Counted from the stretch's first letter, positions 19,382 through 29,653 are shown. The stretch is 64,000 nucleotides of DNA from Prochlorococcus marinus str. GP2 (GCF_000759885.1 NZ_JNAH01000003.1:186001-250000); one strand, 5' to 3'. Numbers and translations: made by a program. The notes: generated from the letters alone by a model not told the origin.

Positions 19382-20479
19382 ATGAGTAGTAGTTTTGGAA
19401 AAATTTTTCGTGTTAGTACTTTTGGAGAATCACATGGTGGTGCAGTAGGAGTTATCCTTGATGGATGTCCACCTAAGTTAAAAATAGATATAAACCTGAT
19501 ACAAAATGAATTAGATAGACGCAGACCTGGCCAAAGTGACATTACAACACCCAGAAATGAAGAAGATAAAATCGAAATATTAAGTGGGATAAAGGAAGGG
19601 TTAACACTTGGAACTCCAATAGCAATGTTGGTAAGAAATAAGGATCAAAGACCAAGAGATTATAATAATTTGGAGCAGGTATTTAGACCTTCTCATGCAG
19701 ATGGTACGTATCATCTGAAATATGGAATTCAGGCAAGTTCTGGCGGTGGAAGAGCCTCTGCAAGAGAAACAATTGGAAGAGTAGCTGCTGGTGCTGTAGC
19801 AAAACAATTATTAAAAACCTTCTGTAACACTGAAATACTATCTTGGGTAAAGCGTATACATGATATTGATTCTGATATAAATAAAGAGAAGATTTCTCTC
19901 AAAAAAATAGATTCTAATATTGTTAGATGTCCTGATGAAAAGGTATCAACAGAAATGATCGAGAGAATTAAGGAATTAAAGAGTCAAGGAGACTCTTGCG
20001 GCGGTGTTATTGAATGTCTAGTAAGAAATGTTCCCTCTGGTCTTGGAATGCCTGTTTTTGATAAATTAGAAGCTGATTTAGCAAAGGCTTTGATGTCTTT
20101 GCCTGCCACGAAAGGCTTTGAAATAGGTTCAGGTTTCTCTGGAACTTATTTAAAAGGAAGCGAACATAATGATGCCTTCATCAAGTCTGATGATATTAGT
20201 AAGTTAAGAACAACATCAAACAATTCAGGAGGTATTCAGGGCGGAATAAGTAATGGTGAAAATATCGAGATGAAGATAGCTTTTAAACCTACAGCAACCA
20301 TTGGGAAAGAACAGAAAACAGTAAATGCTGAAGGTAAAGAAGTACTTATGAAAGCAAAAGGGAGACACGATCCATGCGTTTTACCAAGAGCAGTTCCCAT
20401 GGTTGATGCAATGGTAGCTTTAGTACTTGCTGATCATTTACTTCTAAATCATGCTCAATGTGACTTAATAAATAAGTAG
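19382..20479 (+). CDS. aroC: Chorismate synthase
   Basis: A 365-residue FMN-dependent enzyme catalysing the last shikimate step, EPSP to chorismate. Motifs are [17 protein letters not shown] at the N-terminus, [15 protein letters not shown], the [17 protein letters not shown] signature near residue 125 and [14 protein letters not shown] at the C-terminal side. The ATG at 19382 gives the normal N-terminus [14 protein letters not shown]. It is downstream of the psbA terminator and has its own transcription start by inference. Confidence 0.97.
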   Translation: MSSSFGKIFRVSTFGESHGGAVGVILDGCPPKLKIDINLIQNELDRRRPGQSDITTPRNEEDKIEILSGIKEGLTLGTPIAMLVRNKDQRPRDYNNLEQVFRPSHADGTYHLKYGIQASSGGGRASARETIGRVAAGAVAKQLLKTFCNTEILSWVKRIHDIDSDINKEKISLKKIDSNIVRCPDEKVSTEMIERIKELKSQGDSCGGVIECLVRNVPSGLGMPVFDKLEADLAKALMSLPATKGFEIGSGFSGTYLKGSEHNDAFIKSDDISKLRTTSNNSGGIQGGISNGENIEMKIAFKPTATIGKEQKTVNAEGKEVLMKAKGRHDPCVLPRAVPMVDAMVALVLADHLLLNHAQCDLINK

Positions 20480-20513
20480 TAGTTTTGTTGAATAAATTAT
20501 ATTTATCCTAAAC

Positions 20514-21140
20514 TTAATTATTTGTGAGCCATTCATATATTTTTGGATCAAATTTTTTATTTTTGATAGCTTTATCTCCAATTACAACTGCTTTATACCC
20601 TAAAGATTTATAAGTTTTTAAATCATTGATTGACAGTCCTCCAGCAGCAATGAAATCAACATTTTTATAGTTGAGTATATTTATCGAACTATCTTTACTT
20701 TTTATTGGGTAAATTTTGATAATGTTGCAATTTAAATCTATTGCTTCCTTAAGATCTTTTAAATTATTAATTCCTGGAATTAATAAATAATTTTTTGACT
20801 GCGCATAATTGAAAAGATCTTTATCCCAAAATTTCATCATTGAAAAATTTAATCCAATTTTTAAAGAATCTTCTATTGATTGCTTATTAACTATGGAGGC
20901 AGAGCCTAAATTAATTCTTGGATATTTAATTTTGATATCGGATACAAAATCGAACCAATTTTCGTTGTTAGACCAACTTATTTCAATATTCTTTAACCCT
21001 AATTTTACTAAGTTTTCTAATTCTTCAAAAAATAAATTTCTTATAGAGGTATTTGAGTAAATATTATCTTCAGGTTTTATAAGTAAAAAAAAAGACTCAA
21101 TTTTCAGGAAATCCGAAAGAGAATCTTCTTTATTATTCAT
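20514..21140 (-). CDS. KDPG aldolase-like (Eda family) protein
   Basis: A 208-residue TIM-barrel protein resembling 2-keto-3-deoxy-6-phosphogluconate aldolase. The order of motifs fits Eda: LGLKNIEIS with the catalytic-site glutamate, NLGSASIVN in place of the usual GAGT, LIPGINNLKDL, the Schiff-base lysine in NIIKIYPIK, and FIAAGGLSINDL. Divergence from proteobacterial Eda is considerable. If functional it would serve the Entner-Doudoroff pathway reported in cyanobacteria. Activity is inferred only from the family pattern. Confidence 0.72.
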   Translation of the reverse strand: MNNKEDSLSDFLKIESFFLLIKPEDNIYSNTSIRNLFFEELENLVKLGLKNIEISWSNNENWFDFVSDIKIKYPRINLGSASIVNKQSIEDSLKIGLNFSMMKFWDKDLFNYAQSKNYLLIPGINNLKDLKEAIDLNCNIIKIYPIKSKDSSINILNYKNVDFIAAGGLSINDLKTYKSLGYKAVVIGDKAIKNKKFDPKIYEWLTNN

Positions 21141-21160
21141 TAAAAATTTAAAATTCCGCG

Positions 21161-23014
21161 TTAAATATAGTTTGCGGATTTTACTTCTGAGCGGTTGAGC
21201 AAGTCTTGGATATCTTCAGTATCTATAGTTTCTCTTTCGATTAGCATTTGAGCCATTTCGTCAAGAACAGTTCTGTTGTCTGTTAAGACTTTTGTAGCTC
21301 TCTTGTAGGCAACATCAACAAGGTCTGAAACCTCTACATCAATAGTTGCGGCTGTGTCTTCAGAGAAATCTCTTGTAGAACTCATATCTCTTCCTAGAAA
21401 CATTCCACCTTGAGATTGACCTAGAGCGACTGGACCTATTTTGTCACTCATACCGAATTTAGTGATCATTTGTCTTGCTACATTGGCAACTTGTTGTAAA
21501 TCATTCGAAGCTCCGGTTGTTACCTCTTCTTCGCCATAGACTATTTCTTCAGCAACTCTTCCACCAAGAGCAACAGCCATTTGATTTTGTAGGTAAGAAC
21601 GAGAGTAAAGACCAGATTCCATTCTTTCTTCACTTGGTGTAAAGAAGGTTAGGCCCCCGGCTTGACCTCTTGGAATGATTGAAACTTTTGCAACTGGATC
21701 ATAATCAGGCATTAATGCTCCAACGAGTGCATGACCAGCTTCGTGATAAGCAACTAATTCTTTCTTCTTATCACTGATGACTCTATCTTTCTTTTCTGGC
21801 CCAGCCATAACTCTTTCAATGGCATCACCGACTTCATCATTACTTACTTTATCTAAATCTTTTCTAGCTGCTAGTATTGCTGCTTCATTTAAAAGATTAG
21901 CTAAATCTGCACCAGTAAATCCTGGTGTTCTTCTGGCAACTTTATCTAAGTCAACGTCTTTTGAAAGAGTTTTATCTTTCGCATGAACATTTAATATCTG
22001 CAATCTTCCAGCATAATCTGGGCGGTCTACTGTTACTTGTCTATCAAATCTACCAGGACGCATTAAAGCTGAATCTAAGACATCAGGTCTATTGGTTGCA
22101 GCAACTATTATTATTCCTGAATTACCTTCAAAACCATCCATTTCGGTTAAGAGTTGATTTAATGTTTGTTCTCTTTCATCATTTCCTCCGCCCATACCAG
22201 CTCCCCTTTGTCTTCCAACTGCATCTATTTCGTCTATAAACACGATACAAGGAGCATTCTTTTTAGCTTGTTCAAAAAGATCTCTAACTCTACTAGCTCC
22301 AACCCCAACAAACATCTCTACAAATTCTGAACCAGATATTGAGAAAAAAGGTACACCTGCTTCTCCAGCTACTGCTTTAGCTAACAATGTTTTTCCAGTA
22401 CCAGGAGGACCAACAAGAAGAACTCCTTTTGGAATTTTTGCTCCGACTGCAGTAAATCTATCTGGGCTCTTAAGAAAATCTACAACCTCTGTGAGTTCTA
22501 ATTTTGCACCTTCTACACCAGCAACATCTGAAAAAGTTACTTGTGTAGATGGTTCCATTTGTAGTCTAGCTTTGCTTTTGCCAAAACTCATGGCAGGGTT
22601 ACCACCTCCAGCATTACCACTTTGGGATCTTCTGAAAAGAAAAAATAGGCCTCCAATCAAAAGTACTGGAAAAATTAAGCTACTTACAGCCTGCTGCCAT
22701 GGGTTGGCTAATTTTGTAGGGGTTACAGCTATATCTACATTATTCTCAGTCAGTATTTTTAATAAATCTTTGTCAGGGGCTAAATTGACCTCGGACCTGC
22801 TCCCATCATTTTCAACAACTTGAGCTGTGGCGTTATCTGGAGATATTAGGACTCTACTGATTTCTTTATCTTGTACTGCCTCTATAAAATCACTATATCT
22901 CAAGGTCTTTGTAGAACTTTCAGTACTAGGTTTATCAAAAACTGAAGTACCAATGAAAATTACAGTTATAACGGCTAGGACATAAAGTCCTACGTTTCTC
23001 CAACGTTTGTTCAC
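21161..23014 (-). CDS. ftsH: FtsH membrane-anchored ATP-dependent zinc metalloprotease
   Basis: A 617-residue FtsH with an N-terminal membrane segment (about 8-24), a lumenal/periplasmic domain and a second segment (about 113-127). The AAA+ module follows, with Walker A GPPGTGKT at 202-209 and the SRH region [19 protein letters not shown], and then the protease zinc site HEAGH at 424-428. Thylakoid FtsH complexes degrade photodamaged D1 in the photosystem II repair cycle, so its position near psbA is functionally apt, although they are not an operon. Which cyanobacterial FtsH paralogue it is cannot be fixed here. Confidence 0.96.
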   Translation of the reverse strand: MNKRWRNVGLYVLAVITVIFIGTSVFDKPSTESSTKTLRYSDFIEAVQDKEISRVLISPDNATAQVVENDGSRSEVNLAPDKDLLKILTENNVDIAVTPTKLANPWQQAVSSLIFPVLLIGGLFFLFRRSQSGNAGGGNPAMSFGKSKARLQMEPSTQVTFSDVAGVEGAKLELTEVVDFLKSPDRFTAVGAKIPKGVLLVGPPGTGKTLLAKAVAGEAGVPFFSISGSEFVEMFVGVGASRVRDLFEQAKKNAPCIVFIDEIDAVGRQRGAGMGGGNDEREQTLNQLLTEMDGFEGNSGIIIVAATNRPDVLDSALMRPGRFDRQVTVDRPDYAGRLQILNVHAKDKTLSKDVDLDKVARRTPGFTGADLANLLNEAAILAARKDLDKVSNDEVGDAIERVMAGPEKKDRVISDKKKELVAYHEAGHALVGALMPDYDPVAKVSIIPRGQAGGLTFFTPSEERMESGLYSRSYLQNQMAVALGGRVAEEIVYGEEEVTTGASNDLQQVANVARQMITKFGMSDKIGPVALGQSQGGMFLGRDMSSTRDFSEDTAATIDVEVSDLVDVAYKRATKVLTDNRTVLDEMAQMLIERETIDTEDIQDLLNRSEVKSANYI

Positions 23015-23060
23015 GATAAAAAATCCTTAATAAATCTATAATACTAATAATAAAACAATA

Positions 23061-24236
23061 TTAAGAGCGTCTTAGAACATCTACTACACTTTTGAATGCA
23101 AACCATTCAGGAATTGGTTCACCATTCCTCAATTTCTTTCTAAATTCAGTGCCACTAAGTTTCATGATTTCATAATCAAATTCTTTAGCTTCTTCAGCTG
23201 TTATATATCCTTTTTCTTTCGTATAAACTAAATTTTTTGAAGGAACAGTTTGCATCATCAATTCATCTGCACACTTATTCGCAAAATTCTGGGCGTCATA
23301 TGGACCATAAAAATCTTCACCAGTTGATGAAGACTTACAACCAGCCATATCTCTACCAATAATAAAGTGGGTACAGCCATAATTTCTTCTGATTATCATA
23401 TGTTGAAGAGCTTCTCTTGGCCCTGCCATATGCATTGAATAAGGTAAAAAAGCCCATTTTATTCTTTTATCAGATATTTCCTCTTCTAATTCTTTATAGG
23501 TCAAATATCTAACTTTCCCAGGGATATCATCTTGTTGAGTTGGCCCACAAGTTGGATGAACTAAAACAACTGAGTTAGAGGAGACATTATCTGAAAGTAA
23601 GGCATTAGTAAATAATTCATAATGTGCTCTATGAATTGGATTTCTGCATTGAAATGCAACTACATCATGATTTGATGGCAGTGTAGATCTAACTTCTTCT
23701 GGGGTTTTGCAGGGGAATTCTCTAATTGGTAGTTCGAAACCATAAACTCTTCCTCCTATATAAAATCTCCCTCTCTCGTTAAAAATCATCTTAACAGCAG
23801 GATGATCTAAAGAATTAGTACCATAACAAAGTTCAGCCTCTAAGGATTTGTCAGGCTCCCATTTAGAGCTAACTTCTAAAACTGCTATTTTTTGTTTTTT
23901 ATAAGTAAGCAATATTGTCTCTCCAGCTTTTACTTTTTCATTATTTGAATCAAATACTATAGGCAAGCCAAAAAGCAAACCATTTGTATTTCTATTATTT
24001 TTAATTACCGAATTGTAGTTATTTTCATCCATAAATCCTTCCAATGGAGAAAAAGCTCCAACCATCAAAAGTTCTACATCGCACGCATTTCTCTCGCTAC
24101 ATTCAAACTCATAAGTAGCTTTAGAGATAAGATCATTTTTAAGGTTTTTATCTTTGATAATTAAATTTATTAGTTCCCCTCCATAAGGCGGTATTAGTCC
24201 ATTAGTATCTGTTTTAGTTTTTTGTTGTAATTCCAT
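23061..24236 (-). CDS. sat: ATP sulfurylase (sulfate adenylyltransferase)
   Basis: A 391-residue enzyme of the single-chain dissimilatory/plant-like type, converting sulfate and ATP to APS, the first step of sulfate assimilation. Nucleotide-binding motifs are present: FQCRNPIHRAHYEL (QxRNPxHxxH) near residue 196, HPTCGPTQQDDIPG, and IIGRDMAGCKSS. Full family length. It lies 46 bases upstream of ftsH on the same strand. Confidence 0.95.
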   Translation of the reverse strand: MELQQKTKTDTNGLIPPYGGELINLIIKDKNLKNDLISKATYEFECSERNACDVELLMVGAFSPLEGFMDENNYNSVIKNNRNTNGLLFGLPIVFDSNNEKVKAGETILLTYKKQKIAVLEVSSKWEPDKSLEAELCYGTNSLDHPAVKMIFNERGRFYIGGRVYGFELPIREFPCKTPEEVRSTLPSNHDVVAFQCRNPIHRAHYELFTNALLSDNVSSNSVVLVHPTCGPTQQDDIPGKVRYLTYKELEEEISDKRIKWAFLPYSMHMAGPREALQHMIIRRNYGCTHFIIGRDMAGCKSSSTGEDFYGPYDAQNFANKCADELMMQTVPSKNLVYTKEKGYITAEEAKEFDYEIMKLSGTEFRKKLRNGEPIPEWFAFKSVVDVLRRS

Positions 24237-24263
24237 TTTTTAAATTGATAAAGAAAAATTTTG

Positions 24264-24293
24264 AAAAAAAAAAAGGGGTTTAACCCCCTTTTT
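24264..24293 (-). terminator. psbO intrinsic terminator
   Basis: Read on the minus strand, AAAGGGG and CCCCTTT arms are followed by a long T tract. It lies 15 bases downstream of the psbO stop and separates psbO from sat. Confidence 0.85.
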
Positions 24294-24307
24294 CTCTGAA
24301 GTAGGGT

Positions 24308-25102
24308 TTATGCCTTTCTTCCGTAAAGCTCCCCAATTATTTTTACATCAAGTGGATCCTTTGAACCCATATCTGTATCTGAAGGTTGGATTGCTTCAAA
24401 AGTACCAGCAAATTCGTCTGTGTCAGAATCTACATTGTTGATTGAAAGAGTAATAACGCCAGTACCGTTTACATCAACTTTAATATTTTCTTTTGCAAGT
24501 TCTTCGTCATCGCCTCCTAACGCAACTAAACCTTGAGCATATTCAACACCAGTATTTTTAGCCCTTGCCTTAGGATCTAAAAAGTCACCAGTTCTGTAAT
24601 TAGGTGTAAATGTTGAACCACTAACCTCAGTGCCTGGCTCAATTGATGAAGGTAAATCAGCTGTAAGATCTTTTGCTGAGAATGCAAATGGCACCTCTAA
24701 ACCACCAGGGGTTAATACAGTAATAAGTTGAAAATCAATACCACCCTTTTCAGTGAAAGTTCCTGAATCTATATCTCCATAAACTTCTGTAACTGTGGTG
24801 TTATTTCTAGGACTAATAATTTTTGTGGAAACAAATTCTGCAGCTTTTCGTTTTGTCCCTGGCACTTTTACATAAACTTCTGTTGGATGCATGCATATTC
24901 CTTTAAGGCTATCTCCATTACCTAGAGATATTGATCCGACAAGAGATGAGTCTAATGTAGGGCAATCATTAGCTTTTCCTGTGTTAACAACATCTGTGAA
25001 TTGTGCATTTCCTCTTTCAGAAAAAGCAAATGTTTTAACAGGTACGAAAGCAAAAGTTATACAAATTGAAATAACAAAAGCTAAGAAAGAACGAATTCTC
25101 AT
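24308..25102 (-). CDS. psbO: Photosystem II manganese-stabilising protein PsbO
   Basis: This lumenal extrinsic subunit stabilises the oxygen-evolving cluster. ATG at 25102 gives 264 residues starting MRIRSFLAF with a clean signal peptide ending near FVPVKTFAF. A longer form from 25147 would add 15 residues (MTFNLSSQNF...) before the signal and is less likely. The mature part shows NDCPTLD and GICMHPTEVYVKV, whose two cysteines form the conserved disulfide, and GGIDFQLITVLTPGG, all PsbO hallmarks. The gene has its own terminator. Confidence 0.95.
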   Translation of the reverse strand: MRIRSFLAFVISICITFAFVPVKTFAFSERGNAQFTDVVNTGKANDCPTLDSSLVGSISLGNGDSLKGICMHPTEVYVKVPGTKRKAAEFVSTKIISPRNNTTVTEVYGDIDSGTFTEKGGIDFQLITVLTPGGLEVPFAFSAKDLTADLPSSIEPGTEVSGSTFTPNYRTGDFLDPKARAKNTGVEYAQGLVALGGDDEELAKENIKVDVNGTGVITLSINNVDSDTDEFAGTFEAIQPSDTDMGSKDPLDVKIIGELYGRKA

Positions 25103-25319
25103 AATTAAAGTTGCAGTAAAGTTCTGTGACGATAGATTAAAGGTCATCTAATAAGTTCAGTAGGGATATTACAAGGGAAAGGACCATAAAAGATAGGACT
25201 ATTAAATCCTCGAAACAACCCGTAGCTTTTTAGATTTTAAAAAACTGGAATTATTTTAAGCTATCACATTATTTTTAATGATTAAGATTACAAAAAAATA
25301 CAAATTAAAAATTTTTTTT

Positions 25320-26576
25320 TTATTTTTTTAATGAAATAATTTGGGTTATTAATTGATTTGCTAAATCAATTTTTGATGTTTTGTTAATGTAGTGTTCCAT
25401 ATTATTAGTATCGAATAACCAACCCTCATTTTGTGCCAAAAAGCCAAATCCTTGGCCTTCAAGATCAATTGGATTTGCGAATAGATAATCACAACCCTTT
25501 TGGATAATTTTTTCTTTAATTGTCATTCGTGCTTCTTCGATAGATCCTGTAAAAGCACAAAAGCCTACAAAAACTTGGTTATCTTTTTTTGATTTACTAA
25601 TTGTTTTTAAAATATCTGGGACTAGCTCAAAGTTTTGATTCAAATGAGCATTAATTTGATTTTTTGGAATTTTAGCTGATGTATTAGAGGTTATTTTAAA
25701 ATCAGATACTGCAGCATTCATGAAAAAATAATCGCAATTTGATATTTCATTATTAAGTGCCCTAATTAAATCAACACTAGTTTCAATTTCATATCTTTTT
25801 ATTCCATCAGTAAGATTCTTATCGATTTTCAGAGGACCATGAACATATTTTACTTGTGCTCCCCTGAATCTCGCCACTTGAGAAAGAAGTAGGCCCATAG
25901 CTCCAGAACTTTTGTTTGTAATGTGTCTTGCTGCATCAATTTTCTCTGAGGTACAACCTCCAGTTATTAAAATTTCTTTATTAAGTAAATCTTTGCGATA
26001 TTCATTTTGTTTATGTGAAGCTATAAATTCAAGAGCTAATTGTATTAGATCATTAGGAGGTATCTTACCTATGCCAATAGCATCACATGCTAAGAGGCCT
26101 TCACTTGGTTGCAAAGACAAAACATTTTCGTAATTCTGTAAATTCTCATAATTTTTTTGGACAGCTTTGTTTAGCCACATTTGTGTATTCATTGCTGGTG
26201 CAACAATAATTGGCTTTATATTTGCTATTAAGATGCTTGGGATTAATCCCTCTGCATTTCCAGTCACCCATTTTGCTAATGTTGTCGCTGTTAAAGGGGC
26301 GATGATTAAAATATCAGCCCAATTACCTAGTTCTATGTGAAGAGGTGTTGATTGACCATCAGACCATTGATCATGTTCTAAAATGCACGGGTTTCTACTT
26401 AAAATAGAAAGAGAAAGCGGCTTTATTAATTTTTCTGCATTTTTTGATAAAACGCATCTTATTTCATAATTTTCTTTCGCTAATTGGCTAACTAATAATG
26501 GAATTCTTACAGCTGCAATACTTCCAGTTATTAATAAAAGAACCTTTATTTTGGAGTCCTTATTTTTAGTTTTCAT
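25320..26576 (-). CDS. coaBC: Phosphopantothenoylcysteine decarboxylase / phosphopantothenate-cysteine ligase
   Basis: A 418-residue bifunctional enzyme of coenzyme A synthesis. The N-terminal FMN flavoprotein domain starts LLLITGSIAAVRIPLL, contains LGNWADILIIAPLTATTLAKW, and has the PAMNTQMW active-site motif near residue 132. The C-terminal ligase domain starts with EILITGGCTSEKIDAAR and carries the conserved KIPKNQ segment. The N-terminal codons overlap the end of the upstream small gene by 11 bases. Confidence 0.94.
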   Translation of the reverse strand: MKTKNKDSKIKVLLLITGSIAAVRIPLLVSQLAKENYEIRCVLSKNAEKLIKPLSLSILSRNPCILEHDQWSDGQSTPLHIELGNWADILIIAPLTATTLAKWVTGNAEGLIPSILIANIKPIIVAPAMNTQMWLNKAVQKNYENLQNYENVLSLQPSEGLLACDAIGIGKIPPNDLIQLALEFIASHKQNEYRKDLLNKEILITGGCTSEKIDAARHITNKSSGAMGLLLSQVARFRGAQVKYVHGPLKIDKNLTDGIKRYEIETSVDLIRALNNEISNCDYFFMNAAVSDFKITSNTSAKIPKNQINAHLNQNFELVPDILKTISKSKKDNQVFVGFCAFTGSIEEARMTIKEKIIQKGCDYLFANPIDLEGQGFGFLAQNEGWLFDTNNMEHYINKTSKIDLANQLITQIISLKK

Positions 26577-26787
26577 CGAAAGGTTCCTGATCGAGGAGAT
26601 GGGTATAATTAGTCGTTAATTCAGGCCTATTGATTGCAAGAGCCCTCAGTAAGTGCCAGTCTTTTAAACCATCAAATGGAGTATTATAATTATCCTCTTC
26701 TAGCCTTTTAGCGAGATCAAAGGTCATTTCTTCATCAAAAGAATTTACTAGTTCCTCACTTATTTTATTTTCAGAAATGAATTCCAT
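26566..26787 (-). CDS. Small DUF2555-like cyanobacterial protein
   Basis: A 73-residue acidic soluble protein, taken from ATG at 26787; a TTG at 26802 would add five residues. The core EEMTFDLAKRLEEDNYNTPFDGLKDWHLLRALAINRPEL resembles the DUF2555 family of cyanobacteria. It overlaps the coaBC start, which suggests translational coupling. Function unknown. Confidence 0.65.
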   Translation of the reverse strand: MEFISENKISEELVNSFDEEMTFDLAKRLEEDNYNTPFDGLKDWHLLRALAINRPELTTNYTHLLDQEPFDEN

Positions 26788-27004
26788 ATTGAGTAAAGTC
26801 AATATACTCTAATAATAAAGCCTCAAGTAATTATTTAAAGTTGATATAAGAATTAAGTACATATTTTCAAGGATATGATATTTTTCAATTTTCAAAATCT
26901 TTTCAAATTGTTGTTAGGTCATTTATCTTCATTCTCAGTCATAAATATGCAAACTCTCCTTTTCAAAAATATTCTTTCTTAAGATAAATGAAAAAATTTA
27001 TATC

Positions 27005-27205
27005 ATGTCGCAAACCAAAAGAGAGCAAGTCATCAGTCACATACGCTATTTAAGGCAAGAGCTCAGAGAAATGCATTTAGGAATAAAAGAAGATGACCTT
27101 TTCCCTGAGCCAGGCGAATTAAGAGGGTTAATGGCTCAGTTGGAAGCATTACTTGAATTAATAGATGGAAATACTAAAATTCAATCAAACTCCGAAGCTG
27201 CTTAG
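27005..27205 (+). CDS. Small conserved cyanobacterial hypothetical protein
   Basis: A 66-residue soluble helical protein with an ATG start. The sequence has REQVISHIRYLRQELREMHLGIKE followed by a hydrophobic MAQLEALLELID stretch, suggesting two helices. It is followed after 11 bases by the DUF565 gene on the same strand, so they may be co-transcribed. No function can be given. Confidence 0.6.
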   Translation: MSQTKREQVISHIRYLRQELREMHLGIKEDDLFPEPGELRGLMAQLEALLELIDGNTKIQSNSEAA

Positions 27206-27216
27206 TTTAATGCAAA

Positions 27217-27558
27217 ATGGTTTTTAAACCTCAAAAGACAAAATTTCAGCTAAATATTGTGGAAAATATTCAGACATTAAGTATTTGGGCTAATAATCCA
27301 TGGAGAAGATATTCAATATCGTTGATTATACTTTTAATAGGATACTTTTTTGGAAGTTCTCTTGGTATGGTAAGTGCCGTTGTGGAACTCATGGATCCTG
27401 TAGCCGCTTTTTTATCAGTAGTTTTTATTGAGTTTTTAATAGTTTTGAGAAGAAATTTTAGATTTGAAAGGAAAAGGAAATTTTTAGTACTTTTATTAGA
27501 TTCTTTAAGATTGGGATTATTTTATGGTTTCTTTACTGAAAGTCTTAAGTTGCTATAA
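27217..27558 (+). CDS. Ycf20-like (DUF565) membrane protein
   Basis: A 113-residue protein with the Ycf20/DUF565 core: NPWRRYSISLIILLIGYFFGSS, then VVELMDPVAAFLSVVFIEFLIVLRR and FVLLLDSLRLGLFYGFF-like segments. Three hydrophobic segments predict an integral membrane protein. Ycf20 is found in cyanobacteria and plastids and has been linked in algae and plants to nonphotochemical quenching; its action here is unknown. It is convergent with pyrB, with two bases between stops. Confidence 0.75.
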   Translation: MVFKPQKTKFQLNIVENIQTLSIWANNPWRRYSISLIILLIGYFFGSSLGMVSAVVELMDPVAAFLSVVFIEFLIVLRRNFRFERKRKFLVLLLDSLRLGLFYGFFTESLKLL

Positions 27559-27560
27559 AT

Positions 27561-28577
27561 TTACTTGTTGTGTTTCTGTAATAGATAAAGCAAAGCCATT
27601 CTTATAGGGATACCATTTGCAACTTGATTATTAATTAAGCAATTAGGATATCGATCTACCACTTTGCTGCTGATTTCAATATCTCTGTTAATTGGACCGG
27701 GATGCAGAATGGGAATTTCTTTATTATTTAAGGATAATTTCTCTGGGGTTAAGCCATAATCCAAACTATATGAATCAATGCTATTTAGTAAATTTTCCAT
27801 CATTCTCTCTTTCTGGAGTCTTAAAACAATAATGGCATCTGCAATTTTTATTGATTCTTCCAATGATCTGGAAATTGTTATGGAACCTCTTGATTTAACT
27901 GGATCTTCTGTTTGATTTGGCGCGGGGGTTTTTAAAAAATTGATAAATTCATCAGGTATTAATGTCTTTGGACCACATAAGATTATATCGGCGCCGAATG
28001 CACTCAAAGCCCAAAGATTTGACCTGGCAACCCTTGAATGATTAACGTCGCCAATTATTAAAATTTTTTTGGAATTTAAAACCTCTGGATTCAGTGTTTT
28101 TTGGGAAAAGAATTTTATCAATGTATAGATGTCAAGCAATCCTTGGCTGGGATGGCTATGTAATCCATCTCCCGCATTGAGAACCGAAGTCTTGGCATTT
28201 ATTGCATCAAGTTTTTTTGCGATCTCAAAGGTTATATAACTTGATGAATGTCTGATAACTAATGTATCTGCCCCCATAGCAGAATAAGTTATGGCTGTAT
28301 CAATTATTGTTTCGCCTTTTGTTAAAGAGCTGGAGGATGGCGCAAACGTTTGGACATCGGCAGAAAGTCTTTTTGCTGCAAGCTCAAAACTATTTTTTGT
28401 TCTTGTACTAGCTTCAAAAAATAAAGAAGTTACCAAAGTCCCTTGTAAGGCCGGTATCTTTTTTGTACCTGCATTTTTTAGTGCATCAAATCTATTAGCT
28501 AATTCAAATACTGACTCATAATCTTTAATTGAAAAATTAGCTAGTGTGTGGATATGTTTATGAGGCCAAATTTGCAT
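27561..28577 (-). CDS. pyrB: Aspartate carbamoyltransferase catalytic subunit
   Basis: A 338-residue enzyme of pyrimidine synthesis forming carbamoyl aspartate. The carbamoyl-phosphate loop is [15 protein letters not shown] near residues 53-67. Other motifs are [12 protein letters not shown] and the aspartate-binding [11 protein letters not shown] near the C-terminus. No regulatory-chain gene is adjacent. It lies 21 bases downstream of the mpg stop, in the same direction. Confidence 0.96.
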   Translation of the reverse strand: MQIWPHKHIHTLANFSIKDYESVFELANRFDALKNAGTKKIPALQGTLVTSLFFEASTRTKNSFELAAKRLSADVQTFAPSSSSLTKGETIIDTAITYSAMGADTLVIRHSSSYITFEIAKKLDAINAKTSVLNAGDGLHSHPSQGLLDIYTLIKFFSQKTLNPEVLNSKKILIIGDVNHSRVARSNLWALSAFGADIILCGPKTLIPDEFINFLKTPAPNQTEDPVKSRGSITISRSLEESIKIADAIIVLRLQKERMMENLLNSIDSYSLDYGLTPEKLSLNNKEIPILHPGPINRDIEISSKVVDRYPNCLINNQVANGIPIRMALLYLLQKHNK

Positions 28578-28598
28578 TACGCTTAAAAAGATAAATGA

Positions 28599-29183
28599 TT
28601 ATTGAAATTTAGGTGTTCTGTCACCTTTTAATCTTTTACTTACACTCCTACTATTTTTGAGATACCAACGCCATTTTATATTTTTTGCCTTTGATATGCC
28701 AATTCTCGTAGTTTGAATAAGATCTTTTTCTTCTAGAGTGGAGTCTCGTGGAGAAATCCATAAAGATTTGTTATTAAGAACTTCAAGTGAGTTAAATGAA
28801 ATGTCTACACTGAATGTTTTTGTTACTAGACCAGGTCCAGAAGCTAATCTTTCATCTTTATTAGAGATAGAAACTGATCTTATCAAAACACCACTCGCAA
28901 AATTTTCTTTATCAGTAACTATGTTTAAACAATGATGAATGCCATAAGATTTGTAAATATAAAATGTGCCAGGTTTGCCAAATAATGATTTGTTTGATTC
29001 AGTCATTTTGCGGTAGCCATGACAGGCCTCTTCTTCCTGTGAATAAGCTTCAGTTTCAACAATTACCCCTTTAATTTGATCTATCTCATTATTTTTTTTT
29101 ATGAGGTAACAGCCTATTAAATCAGGAGCAACAAGTTTAGAGTGCCGATAAAAAAAATTTTTTGGAAAGAATTTTTCTTCTAT
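28599..29183 (-). CDS. mpg: 3-methyladenine DNA glycosylase (AAG/Mpg family) with non-canonical start
   Basis: A base-excision-repair glycosylase of the AAG type. The only ATG in frame (29006) gives 135 residues and would delete the active site. The frame stays open upstream to a stop at 29187-29189 and encodes the missing conserved half, FFPKNFFYRHSKLVAPD and then GVIVETEAYSQEEEACHGY. E43 (counted from the ATA) matches the catalytic glutamate of human AAG. No ATG, GTG or TTG exists in that upstream part; the boundary given uses the ATA codon at 29181-29183, two codons after the stop. The C-terminal half shows LFGKPGTFYIYKSYGIHHCLN and RLASGPGLVTK. Family firm; start uncertain. Confidence 0.8.
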   Translation of the reverse strand: MEEKFFPKNFFYRHSKLVAPDLIGCYLIKKNNEIDQIKGVIVETEAYSQEEEACHGYRKMTESNKSLFGKPGTFYIYKSYGIHHCLNIVTDKENFASGVLIRSVSISNKDERLASGPGLVTKTFSVDISFNSLEVLNNKSLWISPRDSTLEEKDLIQTTRIGISKAKNIKWRWYLKNSRSVSKRLKGDRTPKFQ

Positions 29184-29354
29184 TTTTCAATATCTATCTA
29201 ATAACATATTTAGCTGAGAAAAATAATTAAGGCTATTAAATTATATTTATTTTCAAAAAGATGTGATTATTTTTTTAAATTATTTGAAATTCAAAGGATA
29301 TGTAAATAAGTTGTTCTTAATAAACTATTATTTAATAAGAAAAATATTAAATGT

Positions 29355-29648
29355 ATGACAAAAATAACTAAAGAGGAAGTAAAAAAAGTTGCTCATTTAG
29401 CAAGATTAGAACTTAACGAGAATGAAATTAATAATCATGTAAAACAATTAGAGAAGATATTGGATTATATAAGACAACTTGAAAAAATTGATACAGATGA
29501 TGTCCCCTGTACAACGAGAGCTATAGAGGTTGTAAATGTATTTAGAAAAGACGAAAAGAAAAATTCTGATTGCAATGAAGAACTTTTAGAATTGGGTCCA
29601 TCGAGAGAAGATAAATATTTTAAAGTACCAAAAATTATTAATGAATGA
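29355..29648 (+). CDS. gatC: Aspartyl/glutamyl-tRNA amidotransferase subunit C
   Basis: A 97-residue subunit of the GatCAB complex, which amidates Glu-tRNA(Gln) and in many bacteria Asp-tRNA(Asn). The N-terminal VKKVAHLARLELNENE motif is diagnostic, followed by LEKILDYIRQLEKIDTDDVPCT. Full family length. It is convergent with crtR, with five bases between stops. Confidence 0.93.
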   Translation: MTKITKEEVKKVAHLARLELNENEINNHVKQLEKILDYIRQLEKIDTDDVPCTTRAIEVVNVFRKDEKKNSDCNEELLELGPSREDKYFKVPKIINE

Positions 29649-29653
29649 GTAAG

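Noticed and set aside
28599-29006. A 135-residue mpg starting at ATG 29006
   Set aside because: It lacks the conserved catalytic VETEAY region, which is encoded in frame upstream.
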